From Rhynchonema sp. JSB1_4 (Eukaryota > Nematoda > Chromadorea > Monhysterida > Xyalidae), in contig JASAMV010006330.1 of the NCBI GenBank assembly GCA_030248065.1, positions 1 through 64,000 of the forward strand: DNA of 64,000 nucleotides. Reading direction: 5' to 3'. Below, piece by piece: positions 35,729 through 45,793 of this stretch (positions are counted from its first letter, which is position 1; the number at the start of each line of letters is the position of its first letter). The position numbers and the translations under genes were made by a program. Below the pieces are notes generated by a model that searched no databases, was not told where the DNA came from, and saw nothing but the letters and a program-made list of their open reading frames with translations.

Positions 35729-37825
35729 TCACAGTTTGCGCATTGCAGCTGCAACATCCGCGATATCACTTGAGTACACTCGACAACATCCGCCAATGAT
35801 ATTGGCTCCAAGCGAGTGCCATTCCTTGACATAATGTTCCCATCCAGCGTGTTCGGTGCGCTGTCCACCCCAGCTGGAATAAAAACCGGGTACTCTGAAT
35901 GAACAATGACCGGTGTTATTCGTGACGTTATTGAGGACCGAGTCACTAACCCTCCTTTATATGTGTACATTTCTCCGCTGTTTGCATACACCACGAATGG
36001 CTTGCCATGTCTGCGGCTCTCTTTAGCACATCTCAACAAATCGGAAACGAGAGCCGGATTTGTACAGTTCACTCCAGCACTCAATATCTGTGGGTGAGCC
36101 ATGCACATTTCAACCGCCTCGCTGAATGGTTCTCCGTGACAAACAGATGTTTCATCCTGCAGCAGTTCATGAAACGGCTACATGCATTAATTTTAAAAAT
36201 TCATCGTTATCTTACAGGTATACCTTGCACGAGAACGCAATCCACGCCTGTGCGTCTTTCAGCTTTTCGAGCGCTTTCAAGCAGCATTCCGCCTCAAGTA
36301 AAGCAGGAATTGTCTCGAACGCTATCAAGTCGCAACCAGCCGAGTGCAACATGGCAGCTTGTTCGTAATGGTAGTCAATCATCTGCTGAAGAAATGGTAT
36401 ACATTGTGAAGACAATTATTTACGATGAACCGCAAAAACATTGGTATGGCAACAATTTGTCGGTACACTATCAGTAACAATGGACAGAAATTTGAACAGC
36501 TTCGTGAGAAACCTGTTCAATTCCTGGTTCCTCTACATATGCTCCGCCGTATTCGTGATTATTGGGCTTCAAACCAGATTCGATTTCTTTCGAAAAGATC
36601 GCTGAAAATGGGCCGATTGCACCTGCCAACACGATTGGTTCAGTACTGCGTTTGGCGGTGGCCCATTCCTGAGATGCATTTAGTTCAAAGCGTTTCTTTA
36701 TTTATGTACTATTATGTTGGTTATTCAAACAGTTCCGAACATCGATGGCTCGCCTTGCCATAATCACTGCCTTCTTGCCAACGCCGGGCGCATCAGATTC
36801 GCTGATGTCGTTGTAGCGAACCAAATTGCGAATGCAGCATTTGTACGTGTTGGTCATAAGGATGGTTGCGCCGGCATCTAAGAACCTGCGTGCCTTCACA
36901 CATTATCCTGTTAATAATAGGTATATAATCTCAATTAGCAAACCGACCTCTTGTGCACTGGAATAACAGCATCTGGCTCCTCTAAAAGAAGCCTTGAGCT
37001 CCATAAGGCCGTGCCCTGTACAAAGGTTTTTGATATTATAATTACGCAGTTTCTAAAGGCCCAAGATGCAATTCCTAAAGAATTATAACTGATTGTATTT
37101 TCCTGCCCATTTGCTGAAGTTCTGTCGTAAATCCTCCGTCCAAAACTCGTGGCTGTTGGAAATATTTGACCAAGTTGAGCGCCATAGTATTATTGCAGAT
37201 ATTGCCCAGTTCTGTAGATCAAACTGAGCATTAAAAATCTTGTCACAAAAGACTCGCGCGCTCAGTAAGGTTACACAAACAAAGGTGTTTATCACTAATT
37301 TTATCTGTCAGCCACTTTGCGCAGTAACAAGTAGTTTGGCCATTAAGCTGCCTTGCAACACTGGGCAAGTTATGGTAACACAAGTTGAAAAATGTTTGCT
37401 CTCGCAAACAAACCAATAGAAATATGGCTCTCCCCGTTCATATAAAAGTTTAATACAAGAGGCAAACAAGTTTCTCAATTCTGATCGAAACAGTTTGTCT
37501 GACTGAAGTTCATTTCAAGTTGATTCTGACCCAAGCCATATTTGTGGTAATCCAAGGGTTTCACACTTGCAGATGATTACCACAAATATGGCTTGGGTCA
37601 GAATCAACTTGAAATGAACTTCAGTCAGACAAACTGTTTCGATCAGAATTGAGAAACTTGTTTGCCTCTTGTATTAAACTTTTATATGAACGGGGAGAGC
37701 CATATTTCTATTGGTTTGTTTGCGAGAGCAAACATTTTTCAACTTGCATCTCAGTTTTATATCGAGTTCGCAAAAATCACTTGATCAAGCAATCTCAATT
37801 CCACGGCAGTGCCATTGGGTAGCAT
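35729..37825 (-). CDS. Homocysteine S-methyltransferase family enzyme
   Basis: Seven exons on the minus strand: 37825-37781, 37015-36948, 36885-36741, 36668-36513, 36385-36224, 36156-35951, 35873-35729; 308 aa, all phases joined. Segments of the family appear in order: GTALWSSRLLLEEPDAVIPVH, DAGATILMTNTY, EPIVLAGAIGPF, HEYGGAYVEEPG, AGCDLIAFETIPALLEAE, GVNCTNP, and the C-terminal GANIIGGCCR. The Cys in GVNC plus the Cys pair in GGCC are the zinc ligands that activate homocysteine. It probably makes methionine from S-methylmethionine or a related donor. The N-terminal motif reads LPNGTAVEL where the family usually has DGG-x-x-TEL, so the first exon is the least certain part. Intron 1 holds a perfect inverted repeat. 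Confidence 0.87.
37381..37746. repeat. Perfect 172-bp inverted repeat with 22-bp loop
   Basis: 37381-37552 and 37575-37746 are exact reverse complements as far as I can read, separated by 22 bp. The arms are ordinary AT-rich sequence, not a simple repeat. They lie in intron 1 of the homocysteine methyltransferase. The transcript would fold into a 172-bp hairpin. Confidence 0.95.
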
Positions 37826-38626
37826 TACACAGTCCGACCCCGACGAACCCAAAAATGTGTCCTTATTTATGCATGTCGTTGCCTGTTTAATAAAGGCATC
37901 ACGTGTGCCACACCCATAGCATACAACGCAGCACACAACATAGCCAGGCAGGTCATGCAGTGTGTGTGCGTGTGAACGCATTAGCAACACACAACGCAGA
38001 AACGTGAGTGAGATCACATACGTGATCTGAAACTTGATGTTTCATGCCATATTGAGCTAAAAGAATCTCAAATTTGAATTCAGTGTTGTTGAAAACATCT
38101 GTGTGCAAGTTTTCACCACAATTGGAGCATTTTTCAATGTTGAGTTCTGGTCTCGAACCAGGTTTCCGGGCTCAGACCATGACCTACGACAAAACGGATG
38201 ACGCCATTAGACTTCTCGACCCCAAAAACCCCCATGCCGCACATGTTATTTGTGGCGTCAGATGCTTCTATTTATCAGGGACCAAGTTTTGATAGAAGCA
38301 GAAGAAGAAGAAGAAAGAATAATTTTGCGCACTTTTTTTCGCAACGTTTGGTCTCGTAACTTTTGACACCCTCAACTGATTGAGCCCAAATTTTGCACAA
38401 ACATCTAGCATAACTGGATATAACTGGTATGTAAGTTGTTTGTCAATTGAGGCTTCCTAAGTATTTTTACGAGCGAAATAAAATTTTACATCCGGCACTA
38501 ATTCACTCGAGCCATATTTGGGACATGCGCTACCGCGCATGCCCCGATAAGCAGCTGAGACTGGCTCCGCTATAAAACACCATCAGACGTCAAGTGTCAC
38601 TGTTTTGCTTGAATCACCTTACATTT
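37826..38626. other. Intergenic; (GAA)-type microsatellite and a TATA box
   Basis: An AG-rich run (AGAAGCAGAAGAAGAAGAAG) lies at about 38297-38320. TATAAAAC stands at 38571-38578, some 50 bp before a small open frame on the plus strand. No other feature was recognised. Confidence 0.45.
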
Positions 38627-38911
38627 ATGGAAAGCCTGTTCACGAGGGAAAAAATTAGTACATATACAACACTTGTCAGAACGTTGAGGTGCGCAGCAAA
38701 GAATAAACTTATAGCAGTTAGAACCGATGGAGTTGAATCACTTTCGTTCAAATACAAGAGCAGCAAATCTCAAAGTTCGAAAATATACAGTAGTTTAGTA
38801 AAAGTCACATTTGTGCCTTTGTTCAAAAAAGTTATCGGTGAGTTATCCGACAAAATAATGATTGCAAAAGACCTTTCGCTTCATCGTGAAAAATGGTTCT
38901 TCAGTTTTTAA
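38627..38911 (+). CDS. Small hypothetical ORF behind a TATA box
   Basis: An uninterrupted 94-codon frame (a further upstream Met lies at 38594) is Lys/Ser-rich with no recognisable domain. The only support beyond length is TATAAAAC at 38571. It ends 68 bp before the stop of the convergent sushi gene. It could be chance. Confidence 0.25.
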   Translation: MESLFTREKISTYTTLVRTLRCAAKNKLIAVRTDGVESLSFKYKSSKSQSSKIYSSLVKVTFVPLFKKVIGELSDKIMIAKDLSLHREKWFFSF

Positions 38912-38978
38912 TGCCGCTGTCCTTGTCTTGAACTGCAAAGAATCGGGAGTGAATGTGGTCGGGCGCGAGTCTTTACGG

Positions 38979-40854
38979 TTATGTCAACATTGATTGCAAA
39001 TGCAAACCTTCGTCACATTCAGTCAACTTGTCGGGCAACCATTTTCCTTGAGTGCAAATTTGATGCTGGGCGAAATCGGGGATGCCTTGGTACCGGTAGC
39101 CTTCTTTGCAGTGAATCTCAATCTTGGTGCCTTCTGGGTGCTGAAATGATAAATTTAGTTTTTTTTCATTGAGAAGGTAATAAATTTGCACTCGCTCTGT
39201 GCTATATAAAGGCAAACTACGCCAACACGAGCCCGATTTCGGAGTTGGTGCACCAGCAAAACGCAAAGAAAGAGAAATCCTCATGCACCACGTTGTATTC
39301 CACAACGTGTAACGTTTCCCAAATCAGCAGCCACGTGTGAATGTTTCACTAATCTACCACCTCCGAAATCGGGCTCGTGTTGGCGTAGTTTGCCTTTACC
39401 TTCCCTCCCTCTTCCACGGCCTTCGATATGGTGTTGTTGGGTAACGATGGAGCAGAGCAACCTATCCAATAATAGTTAAATGGTTGTGGTTTGGAAGTCA
39501 TTACCAAAAACCGGTTTACCTTTGTCTCCAGATGTTGCGTCCATCGCCAGAAGATCGCTTTGGTAGCTCCATTTTGATGCTGAATTATCAATTATTTGTT
39601 TGTGACAGAATCAAATAATCAGAGGAGCAAACCAAGTCCACCGCTATGGTAACCGGGAACTGGCTTCTGGCAGTCGATCAAGATCGGCGGATCCCACTTT
39701 CCGTTTTCGCACCAAGAGTACTGCGTGAACATTTGCACTCGCTTCACTTGGTAAGGAGGAATGCATGTGTACTTGACCACGTCGCCGTCGAAGAACTGAC
39801 AAATAAAAAACGTATTTTTATGTTTATAATATTGATTGTCAGGGCTTATAACCCACTTTGTAGTTGTTGTCTGCCATATGTTTGCTTGCGGTAACGACTT
39901 TCATCGGGACGGTTCTTGCTGGGCTCGGAGGGTTCAGGCAAACTTAAAGTTATATGTACGTAATTTGTAACTGCGACTGGTGTGAGACTGAACAGCATTG
40001 CAAACGATGATTTGAAACAATTATGATGGAACCTCACCAGCTGAGCATGGCACCAGAGAGTGATGCCACGACCCTCGGATACACGTCACAGCAGTGTTAG
40101 GTTTCTCATTCTTCGAGGGCCAATCGTGTCCTTTGGTACATTGCGCAGCCAACTGCGTTCCATCAGGAAACTCATTTCTTTTGCTGTCTGGTACGATTTC
40201 AACGTTGGCGGGCAGTTTTGCCTCCTTGCAAGCTACAATATTTGTGTATGTGTGAGTGTGTATGACCCATGCTACATATTCAGAAGTGCGCAAAACTCAC
40301 AGGGTGGGCATTCCACCAACTGATGGATCCAGGTGCCGTTCTTGCACTTCATTTTTGTGTTTTTTGGCTTCTTGTCAGGTGACCATTTGTGATCTTTTGC
40401 ACACTTTACATTCACTTCGACGCCTTCCACAAATGGTTTGGGCGCGCTGTTTGCTGCGTCGACTACAACACCTCGCGGAAGCGAAGCCGTTGGGTCACCG
40501 CAGCCTGAAATTGTTCTTAAGAGAAATCCTCTCTTGATCTCGTTGCGCTCACTCACTTGATAGGCACGCAGGGCTCTGTTCTTGCAAGGTGGTCCAGGAA
40601 CCATCATCACAGATGTACGTCATTTCTGTCTTTCCATCCTGCCAGGCGTACCCTTTCTTGCACGCGAGCACCGCCTGAGATGCATGGGGAAACTCTTTCG
40701 ACTGTCCTTCTTTCACCTGCACATTCTTGGGCAGCATGTTGGGCACTGGGCAGGGTTTCTTGTTCTGAATGTTTTTGGAAGGCGCGGTAGTGGTTTTGCT
40801 GATGCACACGAACAGCAGCCATAGCTGGATCAGGTTCAAGAATGATCCGGGCAT
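38979..40854 (-). CDS. Secreted protein with about five sushi (CCP) modules
   Basis: Eight exons on the minus strand: 40854-40557, 40504-40301, 40232-40038, 39918-39857, 39795-39633, 39579-39520, 39461-39400, 39140-38979; 401 aa, phases consistent. A signal peptide (FLNLIQLWLLFVCISKTTTA) opens the chain. Each module shows the CCP pattern of Cys, a Gly-Tyr or similar hydrophobic turn, Cys, G-x-W, Cys. Examples are KKGYAWQDG...CDDGSW, CAKDHKW...CKNGTW, CTKGHDW...CIRGSW, YTCIPPYQ...CENGKWDPP and CKEGYRYQG...CTQGKW. There is no membrane anchor after the last module. Sushi proteins act in adhesion or complement-like recognition; this one's role is unknown. A degraded inverted copy of parts of two exons lies at 41030-41590. 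Confidence 0.87.
39208..39397. repeat. 37-bp perfect inverted repeat in a sushi intron
   Basis: 39208-39244 (TAAAGGCAAACTACGCCAAC...) is the exact reverse complement of 39361-39397, with a 116-bp loop. It lies in the last intron of the sushi gene. The right arm ends just 1 base inside the splice donor. Confidence 0.85.
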
Positions 40855-41029
40855 GATGACGGGAAAAGCGAAGTGGAACTTTTAAAGTAGGGAAATGCTG
40901 CGGTCGAGTTGGTTGGATGGAAACTTTCAAAATGAATCCTGACATTCATGACAACGTGAGGTGTCCATCGCTGCATCCAGATTGGAGAACCTCAGACAAA
41001 ATGCACTCAATACAATATTCAAGTATTTT

Positions 41030-41590
41030 ATTCTATGACGTCAAGTGCACATGCATTCCTCCTTACCGAGTAAAGTAAGGCTACCGGTACAAAGGCATCC
41101 CCGATTTCGCCCAGCATCAAATTTGCACTCAAGGAAAATGGTTGGCCGACAAGTTGACTGAATGTGACGAAGGTTTGCATTTGCAATCAATGTTGACATA
41201 AAGGCAGTCTACGGGAGGTTGTCACTCAGCCCCCGAATACCGTAACCCACCGTAATTTTGATCTGCAAGGATCGTGTCGAGACCATTTTGGTTTTTATCT
41301 ATGTTTTGCGTGTTAGCGCCAACACCAACCAACAATTCCAAGTTTTGGTGATCGACGCGCACGATGACAATTTCCAGCTTGCTGCCGCTAATACACGTGT
41401 CGATACTCAGCGATTAGCATGGGTCTCACAACGATCTCGCTTGCTGTGGGTTACGGTATTCGGGGGCTGAGTGACAACCTCCCGTAGACTGCCTTTAATC
41501 GCAAAGACTCGCGGTCACGGCGCGATCGCGACCACATTAATTCCCGATTCTTTGCAGTTCAAGACAAGGACGGCGGCATTAAAAACTGAA
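41030..41590 (+). pseudogene. Inverted, rearranged fragment of the sushi gene
   Basis: The plus strand here repeats two pieces of the minus-strand sushi gene. One is a bit of the 'CIPPYQVK' exon. Joined to it without intron is the last exon from GYRYQG to the stop and about 75 bp of 3' flank. The read-through has stops, no start and no signal peptide, so it is not a gene. The 295-bp MITE splits it at 41201-41495. Identity to the source is roughly 90 percent. Confidence 0.8.
41201..41495. mobile_element. 295-bp TA-flanked MITE, copy 2
   Basis: Same ends as copy 1 (33287-33581), interior in the opposite orientation, TA at 41199-41200 and 41496-41497. The target was the TA of 'GACATAAC', which survives unoccupied in the parent sushi gene (38976-38984, reverse). 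Confidence 0.92.
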
Positions 41591-42095
41591 GAGAAGAGAA
41601 GAACCAATTTGTTGAGGTCTCGTTTTTCAGGCTTCAAATTAGGCGTGGGTGGACATGAGAAATGTGCACAGGTCTTCCTGGCTGGGGCCTAAGCCCAAGC
41701 TTAAGGTTGAATCGAAGCCTGAACCAAAAGTTGGACGAAAGAGAAAGCCAGAGTTGGATTCCGTTCACCCTTCACCGTGAACTTCACCGTAAAAACCTAC
41801 CGTAAAAACCTAAATAGAAGGGGGGGGGCTCTGTTAACTCACTGACCCCATTTTGGGGGGCTCTATTCCGGGGGGCCTCTAATAATTCACTGACCCGAAC
41901 CTGAAAAAATTGTTCCCAGAAATACCCCCAAAAACCCCTAAAAAGGGGTTTGAAAGGATGTTTTTTCGCCTGTAAGTAATCGCATTTATTAGTGTCTATT
42001 CGTCAATAAGAGGCGTATTATGTGCTCTGAGCGAACAACAAACGTGCATTAATGTACCTGTGCACCACTATCAAGCGTTAATACACTACTGTATA

Positions 42096-42523
42096 CAGTG
42101 TAGTGGCAGGCCCATGTGTGGGAGGTAAGTATGATGCGGGGTTGGGACCGGAAGCGTGAGAGGTATGATTTTGGTCACCCAAAAAGGCGAAAAAACACCG
42201 TTTTTGTGATACAATTTTGGCCAAAAATTGAGGTAAAAATAGTACTTTTTCAAAATTTTCGCCGAAAATCGCCTAAAAATAGGTATTATGGGTGGGTTTG
42301 CGCGCGGAGCGCGCGATTTTTGCGAAAATAAGGTCGAAAAACACCGATTTTTGCCTTAAAAAGGTATAAAATTGCTTGTGAGAGGTATGATTTGGAGTTG
42401 TGAGAGGTAAGTACTCACCCCCCCCCAACCCCCCCCCCCCTCGGGTTTTGTTGTAGGTAAGTACTGAGAGGGGGGGGGGTAACCCCCCCCCCCAACAACC
42501 CCCCCCCCCCAGCCACTACTATG
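42096..42523. mobile_element. hAT-type element C with TSD ACTGTATA
   Basis: Ends CAGTGTAGTGGC and GCCACTACTATG; ACTGTATA at 42088-42095 and 42524-42531. Handle GTGAGAGGTA(TGATTT/AGTA), several copies in one orientation. Core hairpin GCGCGCGGAGCGCGCG near 42301. No coding sequence. Confidence 0.87.
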
Positions 42524-42562
42524 ACTGTATAGCAGTGTAGTACTTGGTCAGGGTGTTGACGA

Positions 42563-43045
42563 CAGTGTAGTACTTGGTCAGGGTGTTGACGATAGATAGA
42601 TTGGGACCCGAAATGTGTTGACGATAGATAGATGACCCAAGTCCGAAATCTGGGGGGGGTCGACCCAAACTTGTTGACGATAGATAGATGGTGGGGGGGG
42701 TCGCCAAAAATCAAGGTATAGTATGCTGTACTAAGTAGGTAATAATGTGTAAATATTAATGAAAATGTACTTAGATGTACTAAATCCGCGCGTAGCGCGC
42801 GATTTTTTGCCTATTTGGGACAAAAAATACCGATTTTGAGCCATTTTGAGGCAAAAATGCCCATTTTGGGGTCGAAATGTGTTGACGATAGATAGATTGT
42901 TCCCAGAATTTGTTGACGATAGATAGATTTGCCCATAAGTGTTGACGATAGATAGATGAAATCAAAAAGTGTTGACGATAGATAGATGAATTTGGGGGGG
43001 ACCGGGCCCCCCCCCCCCCCCCCCCCCCCCCAAGTACTACCCTGG
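42563..43045. mobile_element. hAT-type element B1 (intact, 483 bp) with TSD GTTGACGA
   Basis: Ends CAGTGTAGTACTTGG and CCAAGTACTACCCTG. GTTGACGA lies at 42555-42562 and 43046-43053, inside the first handle of B2, so the element inserted into its own relative. Three handles left and four right, all direct. Core hairpin CGCGCGTAGCGCGCG near 42786. This is the best reference copy of B. Confidence 0.93.
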
Positions 43046-43471
43046 TTGACGATAGATAGATTGGGACCCGAAATGTGTTGACGATGCATAGATAGACGAC
43101 CCAAGTCCAAAATCTGGGAGGGGGGCGGTCGACCCAAACTTGTTGACGATAGATAGATGGTGGGGGGGGGGGTCGCCAAAAATCAAGGCGTAGTATAGTG
43201 TACTAAGTAGGTAACAGAGGTCGCAATCGGGCCGGGTTTGGCCGGCCCGGCCCGGCCCGAGCCCCCAAATCTCCGGCCCGGCCCGGCCCGGCCCGACCCG
43301 TACCCCCAAATCTCCGGCCCGGCCCGGCCCGAACCCCCAAATCTCCGGCCCGGCCCGAATTTTTGGCTCAGATTTTAACCCAATTTTTGTCATAATTTTT
43401 GCGATTTTCGAATCAATTTTTTTGTTGAAATTTCATTGTTTTCCATGAAAAAGTCGCCAGATAGACAATAC

Positions 43472-44382
43472 CAATGGTGTGGCTGGGGGGTCCCCCCTAG
43501 GTACAGTAGGTAGATGACGCGCCATCCTGGTACAGTAGGTAGGTCGCCGCCCCCCGGCTGGTACAGTAGGTTGCTATTTTTGGCTCAAAATGGTATAAAA
43601 TCCATTCAAATTCAAATTCAAATTTTATCTGTAAGCTCACGCAAAGACCTTCAGGAGATCCGGCAAACACCTAAAAAAGAGACATATCAGTAAATAGCAC
43701 ACTTTTTCACACACCATATTTTTCATTCCAAATAATCGAAAAATTTTGAGGGTTTTAAGAGTACATTTTCATCTAAACTTGGACATAAAAAATTTTGTTC
43801 CCCCCTAGCTGGTTGGTTTATTGCTCTCAGTGACGCATAAAACCATGCACGTAAATTAGTGATAGAAGCAAAGTTACAAGACCGGGTGGGACAATTACGG
43901 AAATGAAAATAGTTACAACACTGGTTATAACAAAACCACAGCAAATAAAAGCTACAAAAAGCGCCAAGGAGAGAGAAAGATCACGGACATCAGGACAGAT
44001 CACAGGACATGTTAACAGAACTGAAAATTATGCATTAATCCTCGTCCTCGTCAAACGACAAATGTCGGGCTCAGAGGGCGCATATTGGGATCAGTCCATA
44101 TTGTCAACAGCCCAGAACAGATGGTGGGTTGGTGATTGTCCGTCACTTCCGTGTACCACCATTTAGCGACGTGGCTGGCGTCCCCAGGCTGACGTGAATG
44201 CGTATCGAACGAGACATCGCCATATACATCCCGTTGACCGCATCCGGACGCGGTGGCGATAGAGCCCAAGCTCGCATCCCCCCTAGCTCGGCCGGTCGGT
44301 ACAGTAGGTAGGTTGATTTCAGTACAGATCTCTTTCTGGTGATACAGTAGGTTGATTGCACGCCTGGGTAGCCACACGACTG
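43472..44382. mobile_element. hAT-type element H2 nested in I1
   Basis: Ends CAATGGTGTGGCT and AGCCACACGACTG. Flanks GACAATAC (43464-43471) and GACAATGC (44383-44390), 7 of 8 bases. Handle GGTACAGTAGGTAG. Compared with H1 its core is replaced by about 650 bp that includes the dispersed element N (43890-44260). Confidence 0.82.
43890..44260. repeat. Dispersed element N, copy inside H2
   Basis: It shares two blocks with 55215-55790. The first (GAGAGAGAAAG...ACAGGACATGTTAACAGAA ... TCAGTCCATATTGTCAACAG) is in the same orientation. The second (the GTGTACCACCATTTAGCGAC block) is inverted relative to it. Nature unknown; no coding potential seen. Confidence 0.6.
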
Positions 44383-44713
44383 GACAATGCTGGTCACTTA
44401 CTTGCTGAATCCGTCAGAAATTTTAGTATTTTGGACAAAAAACCCCTACTTTTTCAGTAAAATAAGTCACTTCAGAAGCTTCGGGCCGGGGTGCCCGGCC
44501 CGGCCCAGCCCGACCCTCCAAATCTCCGGCCCGGCCCGGCCCGAGCCAAAAGCCCAAAATCGCGGCCCGGCCCGGCCCGAGGTCGGGCCGGCCCGATTGC
44601 GACCTCTGGTAGGTAATAATGTGTAAATATTAATGAAAATGTACTAAGATGTAGTAAATCCGCGCGTAGCGCGCGATTTTTTGCCTATTTGGGACAAAAA
44701 TACCGATTTTGAG

Positions 44714-45495
44714 CAGAGGTCGCAATCGGGCCGGCCCGACCTCGGGCCGGGCCGGGCCGGGCCGCGATTTTGGGCTTTTTGCTCGGGCCGGGCCGGGCCG
44801 GAGATTTGGAGGGTCGGGCCGGGCCGGGCCGAAGTGACTTATTTTACTGAAAAAGTAGGGGTTTTTTTTGTCAAAAATACTAAAATTTCTGACGGATTCA
44901 GCAAGTAAGTGATCAGTATTGTCCAGTGGTGTGGCTACCCAGGCGTGCAATCAACCTATTGTACCACTACAAAGACCTGCAATCAACCTACCTACTGTAC
45001 CGGCCGAGCTTGGGTCTTGGGGGGCCTCATTTCGCGCGCAGCGCGCGATTTTTCTATTATATGGAGTGAAAAATAATCAATTTTATACCATTTTGAGCCA
45101 AAAATAGCAACCTACTGTACCAGCCGGGGGGCGGCGACCTATCTACTGTACCAGGATGGCGCGTCATCTACCTTACCTATCTTCTACTGTACATAGGGGG
45201 GACCCCACCCCCCAGCCCCAGCCACACCATTGGTATTGTCTATCTGGCGACTTTTTCATGGAAAACAATAAATTTTCAACCAAAAAAATAGATTCAAAAA
45301 TCGCAAAAATTATGACAAAAATTGGGTTAAAATCTGAGCCAAAAATTCGGGCCGGGCCGGGCCGGGCCGGAGATTTGGGGGTTTGGGCCGGGCCGGGCCG
45401 GAGATTTGGGGGTACGGGTCGGGCCGGGCCGGGCCGGAGATTTGGGGGCTCGGGCCGGGCCGGGCCGGCCAAACCCGGCCCGATTGCGACCTCTG
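44714..45495. mobile_element. hAT-type element I2 with TSD ATTTTGAG, carrying H1
   Basis: Same 21-bp inverted ends as I1; ATTTTGAG at 44706-44713 and 45496-45503. Its body is the reverse complement of I1, with an H element at the same internal site. Confidence 0.93.
44924..45232. mobile_element. hAT-type element H1 (309 bp) nested in I2
   Basis: Ends CAGTGGTGTGGCT and AGCCACACCATTG; GTATTGTC at 44916-44923 and 45233-45240. Handle CAACCTACCTACTGTACC in one orientation at both ends. Core hairpin CGCGCGCAGCGCGCG near 45033. Confidence 0.92.
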
Positions 45496-45793
45496 ATTTT
45501 GAGCCATTTTGAGGCAAAAATACCCATTTTGGGGTCGAAATGTGTTGACGATAGATAGATTGTTCCCAGAATTTGTTGACGATAGATAGATTTGCCCATA
45601 AGTGTTGACGATAGATAGATGAAATCAAAAAGTGTTGACGATAGATAGATGAATTTGAAGTACTACCCTGCTGTATAGGGGATGTTACTTAGGGGGGGGG
45701 CTCTATTAATTCACTGACCCCTTTTTGGGGGGCTGTATCACGGGGGGCTCTGTTCCGGGGGGGGGGGGCTGTATTTAGGTTTTTACGGTAATA

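Larger units (their letters stand above)
43215..44608. mobile_element. hAT-type element I1 with TSD GTAGGTAA, carrying H2
   Basis: Perfect 21-bp inverted ends (CAGAGGTCGCAATCGGGCCG...). GTAGGTAA at 43207-43214 and 44609-44616. The subterminal parts are arrays of CCGGCCCGGCCCGA in one orientation on both sides. H2 sits within it. Confidence 0.93.
42533..45670. mobile_element. hAT-type element B2 with TSD CTGTATAG, heavily nested
   Basis: It begins CAGTGTAGTACTTGG and ends AAGTACTACCCTG. CTGTATAG lies at 42525-42532 and 45671-45678. The handle is GTTGACGATAGATAGAT, in one orientation at both ends. B1, I1 and I2 interrupt it; removing them restores a sequence parallel to B1. Confidence 0.87.
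41800..45788. mobile_element. TA-flanked F1 element, host of seven nested insertions
   Basis: Left end CCGTAAAAACCTAAATA at 41800 and right end TATTTAGGTTTTTACGG ending 45788, flanked by TA. Repeated words CTCTATTAATTCACTGACCC are the F handle. Elements C and B2 sit side by side inside it. B2 in turn carries B1, I1 (with H2) and I2 (with H1). The F copy at 46548-46990 shows the region without these insertions. Confidence 0.8.

Noticed and set aside
45173..45628. 151-codon Pro/Arg-rich open frame on the minus strand
   Set aside because: It is produced by the CCGGCCCGGCCCGA arrays of element I2 and the B handles.
42536..45660. CRISPR-like array of regularly spaced GTTGACGATAGATAGAT repeats
   Set aside because: The repeats belong to element B copies bounded by inverted ends and 8-bp target duplications; spacers recur between copies, the host is eukaryotic and no cas genes are present.
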